The notes below the pieces were generated by a model that was not told the DNA's origin, searched no databases, and saw only the letters and a list, made by a program, of their open reading frames with translations. This document shows positions 23,422 through 27,019 of a stretch of DNA of 27,019 nt, one piece after another (the stretch's first letter is position 1; every line of letters starts with the position of its first letter). A program made the position numbers and the translations under genes. The stretch spans positions 1 through 27,019 of the forward strand of contig JAZNCH010000055.1 in the NCBI GenBank assembly GCA_045587445.1, read 5' to 3'. This stretch comes from RGIG1995 sp045587445 (GTDB lineage: Bacteria > Bacillota > Clostridia > Oscillospirales > CAG-272).

Positions 23422-25860
23422 TTAAACCGTACGGAATTCAACGCCGAGCTGCTTTGTAAGCTTCTTCATAACACTGTTTGCAACGCTGTCTATATCGTTG
23501 CTTGTAAGTGTCTTTTCGTCAGATCCGATAACGAGACGGATAGTAACAGACTTCTTGCCCTCGGGAACCTGTTTGCCCTTATATTCATCAACGAACAGAA
23601 CGTCCTGAAGATTTTCGGTCTTCTTGCCTGTTACAGCCTCGTAAATATCGTCCCACTTAACCATAGAATCAACCAAGAATGAAAGGTCGAAGTTGTTTGT
23701 GGGGAATTCGGGAATGGGAGCAAAGCGGTTTGTTCTTGACTTAAGAGGAACAAACGCGTCCATATCCATCTCAACAAGAACAGCGGAAAGCACCTTTATA
23801 CCACATTCCATAGCAGCTTTTCTTGAAAGGAGTGCTATATCACCGATTTTCTTGTCGCCGAGATAAATATTCATCCAAACAGTCTCGTCTGCCCAGTAAG
23901 GCTTTTCTTCGCGCTTAAACGTAAAGCCTTCCATGTGTGTATAACGGGGCATCATACCTATAACGCCTTTTGCTCTGCGGAAGAGTTCAGCTACGTTGTC
24001 AGCCTTACCTGCGAATGCACAGCCGAGGTGTTTACGCTGATAGGGAAGCTTTTCTTTTTCATCGTAAGGCGAAGTATAATCCTTGTCGGCAAATATTTGC
24101 GCTTCTTCAAATATAGCAAATTCGTCGAAGGAGTGTTCGTTCTTTACGATTGCCTTGCAGATATTGGGAAGAAGTGTTGAACGAATATATTTTTCTGTGG
24201 GAGAGGGGGGAGTTGACAAAGCCAAAACGCCGTCTGTATTGGGAAGAATAGCGTTCACAAAAGTATCTGTCATCCAAGGATATGTGAATATTTCCTGCAT
24301 ATTGCAACGGAAAGCAAGATATTCCTTAACCTTGCGTACAAGGTCCATATCAAGCTGATTTATCGCGCTGTCAAAAGAAGTTGTAATAGGTGTAGGCTGG
24401 AAGTTTTCGTAGCCGTACATACGTGCAACCTCTTCCATAATATCAGCCTTAATAGACACGTCGCCCGTCGAACGCCAAGTAGGAACAACAATGTGCATAC
24501 CCTTATCGGTGAACTCAACCTCATATCCCATAGTACCAAGCTTTCTTGCAACGATTTCCTGAGGAATACGCATACCGAGACGTCTGTCGAGCCAATCGAA
24601 ATCAACGTCGATTTCTTTCTTTGTGAGCTTGTTTACGTACAAATCCTTGAAAGCTGTAACTTTCATTTCGGGATAGAGTTCCTTAAACAACTGCATACAA
24701 AGCGTAAGAGCAAGGTCGCATCTTTCGGGGTCAATAGCCTTTTCGTAACGCGAAGATGCTTCGGTACGATTATCGTAACGGAGAGCTGTTCTTCTTACGG
24801 TACGCGAATCGAAGTTTGCAACCTCGAGTATAACGCTGTTTGTCTCGGGAAGTACGGAGTCTTTTGCACCGCCCATAACACCCGCCAAAGCAACGGCACC
24901 TTCTTTATCTGCAATTACGAGGTCATCTGTTGTAAGTGTAAGTTCCTTATCGTTAAGAAGCTGAAGCTTTTCGTTTGTCTTTGCGCGGCGAACTTCAATA
25001 TGGTCAATAATATGATTAGAATCAAAAACGTGGGTAGGCTGACCGAGTGCCAACATTACGTAGTTTGTAATATCAACAAGAGCGTTTATAGGACGCATAC
25101 CTACACGCCAGATACGGCTTTGCATTTCAAAGGGAGAGGGCTTTATACCGAGTCCTTCGATTTTCGCACCGATATAACGTGGACATTTTTCGCTGTCGAT
25201 AATGCGAACGTCGTATTCGTTTTCCGTATCGGGAGTATATTTTTCAAACTCAACGAGGGGCAGGTCGTAAAGAGCTGCAATTTCTCTCGCGATACCGTAA
25301 TGACCCCAAAGGTCAGGGCGGTTTGTCATAGATTTATTGTCTATTTCGAGAATTATATCGTTAAGGTCAAGTGCGTCGGCAATAGGAGTACCCGCAGCAA
25401 CGTCAAGGAAAGTAACGTCCATAATTTCGTGGTCGTCTTTTGCGGGGAAGAGGTCGGCAAGACCTACTTCTACGGAAGCGCATATCATACCGAAGCTTGC
25501 AACACCGCGGAGCTTTGCGTTCTTTATTTCAACGGGTTCGCCCTCGCCGTGCCAACGTACCATAGCCCCCGGACAAGCAACAACAACTTTCATACCTGCT
25601 TCAAGGTTGCTTCCGCCGCATACGATATCCTTTATTTCCTCTGTACCGATGTCAACCTTACATACGCGGAGCTTGTCTGCGTTGGGATGAGGCTGAACTT
25701 CTTTGATTATACCTACAATAATCTTATCAAACTGTTTGCCGAGATCGTGCGCACCTTCAACTTCAACAGTTGACATAGTAAGGTCAAACGCCAACTGCGA
25801 AAGGTCCATATCCTCGGGCAGTTTTACGTAATCTTTTATCCAATTAAGTGATAATTTCAT
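23422..25860 (-). CDS. pheT: Phenylalanine--tRNA ligase beta subunit
   Basis: The 812-residue subunit pairs with PheS in an alpha2-beta2 enzyme that charges tRNA-Phe. I start at 25860, where GGAGGGTAAATATT precedes the ATG and the protein opens MKLSLNWIKDYVKLP as in the family; a longer frame upstream would overlap pheS. An OB-type tRNA-binding domain is at about 40-150 (VGIIKEVQPHPNADKLRVCK). The B3/B4 editing region (PINALVDITNYVMLALGQPT) and the B5 domain follow. A C-terminal ferredoxin-like anticodon-binding domain ends in SVTIRLVIGSDEKTLTSND. It is 19 bp downstream of pheS, so the two are co-transcribed. A terminator follows. The length is normal. Confidence 0.96.
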   Translation of the reverse strand: MKLSLNWIKDYVKLPEDMDLSQLAFDLTMSTVEVEGAHDLGKQFDKIIVGIIKEVQPHPNADKLRVCKVDIGTEEIKDIVCGGSNLEAGMKVVVACPGAMVRWHGEGEPVEIKNAKLRGVASFGMICASVEVGLADLFPAKDDHEIMDVTFLDVAAGTPIADALDLNDIILEIDNKSMTNRPDLWGHYGIAREIAALYDLPLVEFEKYTPDTENEYDVRIIDSEKCPRYIGAKIEGLGIKPSPFEMQSRIWRVGMRPINALVDITNYVMLALGQPTHVFDSNHIIDHIEVRRAKTNEKLQLLNDKELTLTTDDLVIADKEGAVALAGVMGGAKDSVLPETNSVILEVANFDSRTVRRTALRYDNRTEASSRYEKAIDPERCDLALTLCMQLFKELYPEMKVTAFKDLYVNKLTKKEIDVDFDWLDRRLGMRIPQEIVARKLGTMGYEVEFTDKGMHIVVPTWRSTGDVSIKADIMEEVARMYGYENFQPTPITTSFDSAINQLDMDLVRKVKEYLAFRCNMQEIFTYPWMTDTFVNAILPNTDGVLALSTPPSPTEKYIRSTLLPNICKAIVKNEHSFDEFAIFEEAQIFADKDYTSPYDEKEKLPYQRKHLGCAFAGKADNVAELFRRAKGVIGMMPRYTHMEGFTFKREEKPYWADETVWMNIYLGDKKIGDIALLSRKAAMECGIKVLSAVLVEMDMDAFVPLKSRTNRFAPIPEFPTNNFDLSFLVDSMVKWDDIYEAVTGKKTENLQDVLFVDEYKGKQVPEGKKSVTIRLVIGSDEKTLTSNDIDSVANSVMKKLTKQLGVEFRTV

Positions 25861-25879
25861 AATATTTACCCTCCGTTTC

Positions 25880-26917
25880 TTAGCGGAACTGGTTGAGGAA
25901 ACGAAGGTCTGTGCCGTGGAACAGACGAACGTCGTCAACACCATAACGCATCATAACAAGTCGGTCAAGACCGATGTTTACGTAGAAGCCTGTGTATTCG
26001 TCGGGGTCAACACCTGCCGCACGAAGAACGTTGGGGTGGGGTGTACCGCCGGGCATAATTTCAATCCAGCCTACGTGCTTACATACGCTGCAGCCTTTGC
26101 CGCCGCATACGAGACAGCCCATATCGATTTCAAATCCGGGTTCAACAAAGGGGAAGAAGCCCGCGCGCATTCTTACGGGAACGTCTTGTCCGAATACCTT
26201 TGAAAGAATACTCTTTATCATAACTTTACCCGATGTAAAGGTAAGGTCCTTATCTACAATAAGTGCTTCATACTGGAAGAATGCTCTATCGTGACGGGCG
26301 TCTGTGGTTTCGTTTCTGTAAACTCTGCCGGGATATACGAAACGGTAGGGGGGCTTGTGTGTCTGCATATAGCGTACGCTTCCGCCTGTTAAGTGGGGAC
26401 GGAGACAAAGCTTTTCGTTAGCCTCTCCCGAATCGTGTCCCTCAAGCCAGTACGTGTCCATACTCTCTCTTGCAGGGTGCTGAGGGGGGAAGTTAAGATT
26501 GTCAAATGCATAGTATTCACTTGTTATTTCGGGGCCGTGGAATATTTCAAAGCCCATGGAACGAAATGCATCGTTAAGGTCATAACACATCTGTGTTATG
26601 GGGTGAAGTCCGCCGATCTGGGGAGCTATACCGGGAAGAGTATAGTCGAAATCGGGGGATATTTCAGATGCCTTGAGTTTAAGCTCTTCTCTCTTGCCCT
26701 CGATATGCTCGGTGAGAAGATTTTTTACATTGTTGACAGCCTTTCCCATTTCGGGACGGAGAGCAACGTCGAGCTTGGGAATTTCTTTAAGGAGCTCTGT
26801 CACAGCGCCTTGCTTACCAAGCAACGCACCTTTGATTTCCTGAAGCTCACTTTCGCTCTTTGCAGCGTCAATTTTTTGAGCACCTTCGCGCAGCAACGCT
26901 TCTAATTTTTCTTTCAT
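25880..26917 (-). CDS. pheS: Phenylalanine--tRNA ligase alpha subunit
   Basis: The 345-residue catalytic subunit has an N-terminal coiled-coil (about 1-85) and a class II core. Motif 2 is at 199-217 (VYRNETTDARHDRAFFQYE) and motif 3 at 315-325 (IGLDRLVMMRY). HPARESMDTYWL at 147-158 matches the family 'HPAR...DT' segment. Two points differ from the textbook form. The usual LRTHTS motif reads LRPHLTGGS (172-180), and a CxxC-x4-CxxC cluster (Cys268, 271, 276, 279) sits in the loop before the final core strands, as in many Firmicutes, and may bind zinc. A GGAG site precedes the ATG. No T-box is visible in the 100 bp of leader inside the window; any such element would lie beyond the right edge. 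Confidence 0.96.
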   Translation of the reverse strand: MKEKLEALLREGAQKIDAAKSESELQEIKGALLGKQGAVTELLKEIPKLDVALRPEMGKAVNNVKNLLTEHIEGKREELKLKASEISPDFDYTLPGIAPQIGGLHPITQMCYDLNDAFRSMGFEIFHGPEITSEYYAFDNLNFPPQHPARESMDTYWLEGHDSGEANEKLCLRPHLTGGSVRYMQTHKPPYRFVYPGRVYRNETTDARHDRAFFQYEALIVDKDLTFTSGKVMIKSILSKVFGQDVPVRMRAGFFPFVEPGFEIDMGCLVCGGKGCSVCKHVGWIEIMPGGTPHPNVLRAAGVDPDEYTGFYVNIGLDRLVMMRYGVDDVRLFHGTDLRFLNQFR

Positions 26918-26966
26918 TTTTTAATCACTCCAAATTTATATGATATTTTTATTATTATCCTTTTTC

Positions 26967-26995
26967 CTTACTTTCTTTTAAGGAAAGAAAGTAAG
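26967..26995. repeat. Perfect 12-bp palindrome CTTACTTTCTTT upstream of pheS
   Basis: CTTACTTTCTTT (26967-26978) and AAAGAAAGTAAG (26984-26995) flank a 5-nt spacer, followed by CAAAGAAACC. It resembles a dispersed palindromic repeat seen in clostridial intergenic regions. It lies 50 bp before the pheS start and runs close to the window edge, so its full extent is unknown. Confidence 0.55.
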
Positions 26996-27019
26996 CAAAG
27001 AAACCTGGAATACTGGGTT

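Noticed and set aside
24493..25773. Long open frame of 426 codons on the plus strand opposite pheT
   Set aside because: It is the reverse-strand shadow of pheT, rich in Cys, Phe and Asn, with no recognisable domain.
25861..25944. Upstream extension of pheT to an ATG at 25944
   Set aside because: It overlaps pheS by 65 bp, has no ribosome site and adds residues absent from the family; the start at 25860 has GGAGGG in place.

Overview
The window reads as a chromosomal segment of a spore-forming, moderately AT-rich Firmicute of class Clostridia, probably an Oscillospirales-type gut lineage. The evidence for sporulation is direct: a germination protease gene (gpr) sits beside spoIIP. A DUF4364 regulator, many strong GGAGG-type ribosome sites and the palindromic repeats near 22.1-22.4 kb fit that placement. 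The order-level assignment is inference from gene content. I see no tRNA, rRNA, CRISPR array, transposase or phage gene.

Layout. 1-2.1 kb: the 5' end of a DUF4364 gene and an orphan peptide-type solute-binding lipoprotein, both on the minus strand. 2.3-4.6 kb: gpr and spoIIP on the plus strand, each followed by a terminator. 4.6-17.2 kb: one seven-gene minus-strand operon. In transcription order it holds a large solute-binding protein with two jelly-roll-like modules, a permease pair, an NHL-TPR-Yip1 membrane protein, a 1086-residue secreted DUF5696 protein, and a second permease pair. No ATPase is encoded. The operon starts from a recognisable promoter, has a structured leader of about 175 nt that resembles an attenuator, and ends at a bidirectional terminator shared with spoIIP.

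17.7-22.1 kb: a pyridoxal/pyridoxamine kinase gene (+), three small unrecognised genes (-), and a plus-strand run of YfcE-like phosphodiesterase, a small membrane protein and a cation diffusion facilitator, ending in a terminator. 22.1-22.4 kb: non-coding palindromic repeats. 22.4-23.3 kb: an HTH-TPR regulator (-). 23.3-26.9 kb: pheS-pheT (-), with a further palindromic repeat at the window edge.

The most unusual part is the seven-gene operon. Four ABC permease subunits, one oversized non-lipoprotein binding protein, a sensor-like NHL/Yip1 protein and a possibly hydrolase-like DUF5696 protein appear to form one surface machine that borrows an ATPase from elsewhere. The long intergenic region upstream (17.03-17.74 kb) is dense in regulatory-looking structure: GGCAT repeats in exact 10-bp phase, paired TGCAACTTGCAC palindromes 40 bp apart and nested ACCAA palindromes. 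A related TTTGCACAAT pair brackets the promoter of the orphan binding protein near 2.1 kb, so one regulator may serve both loci (inference).
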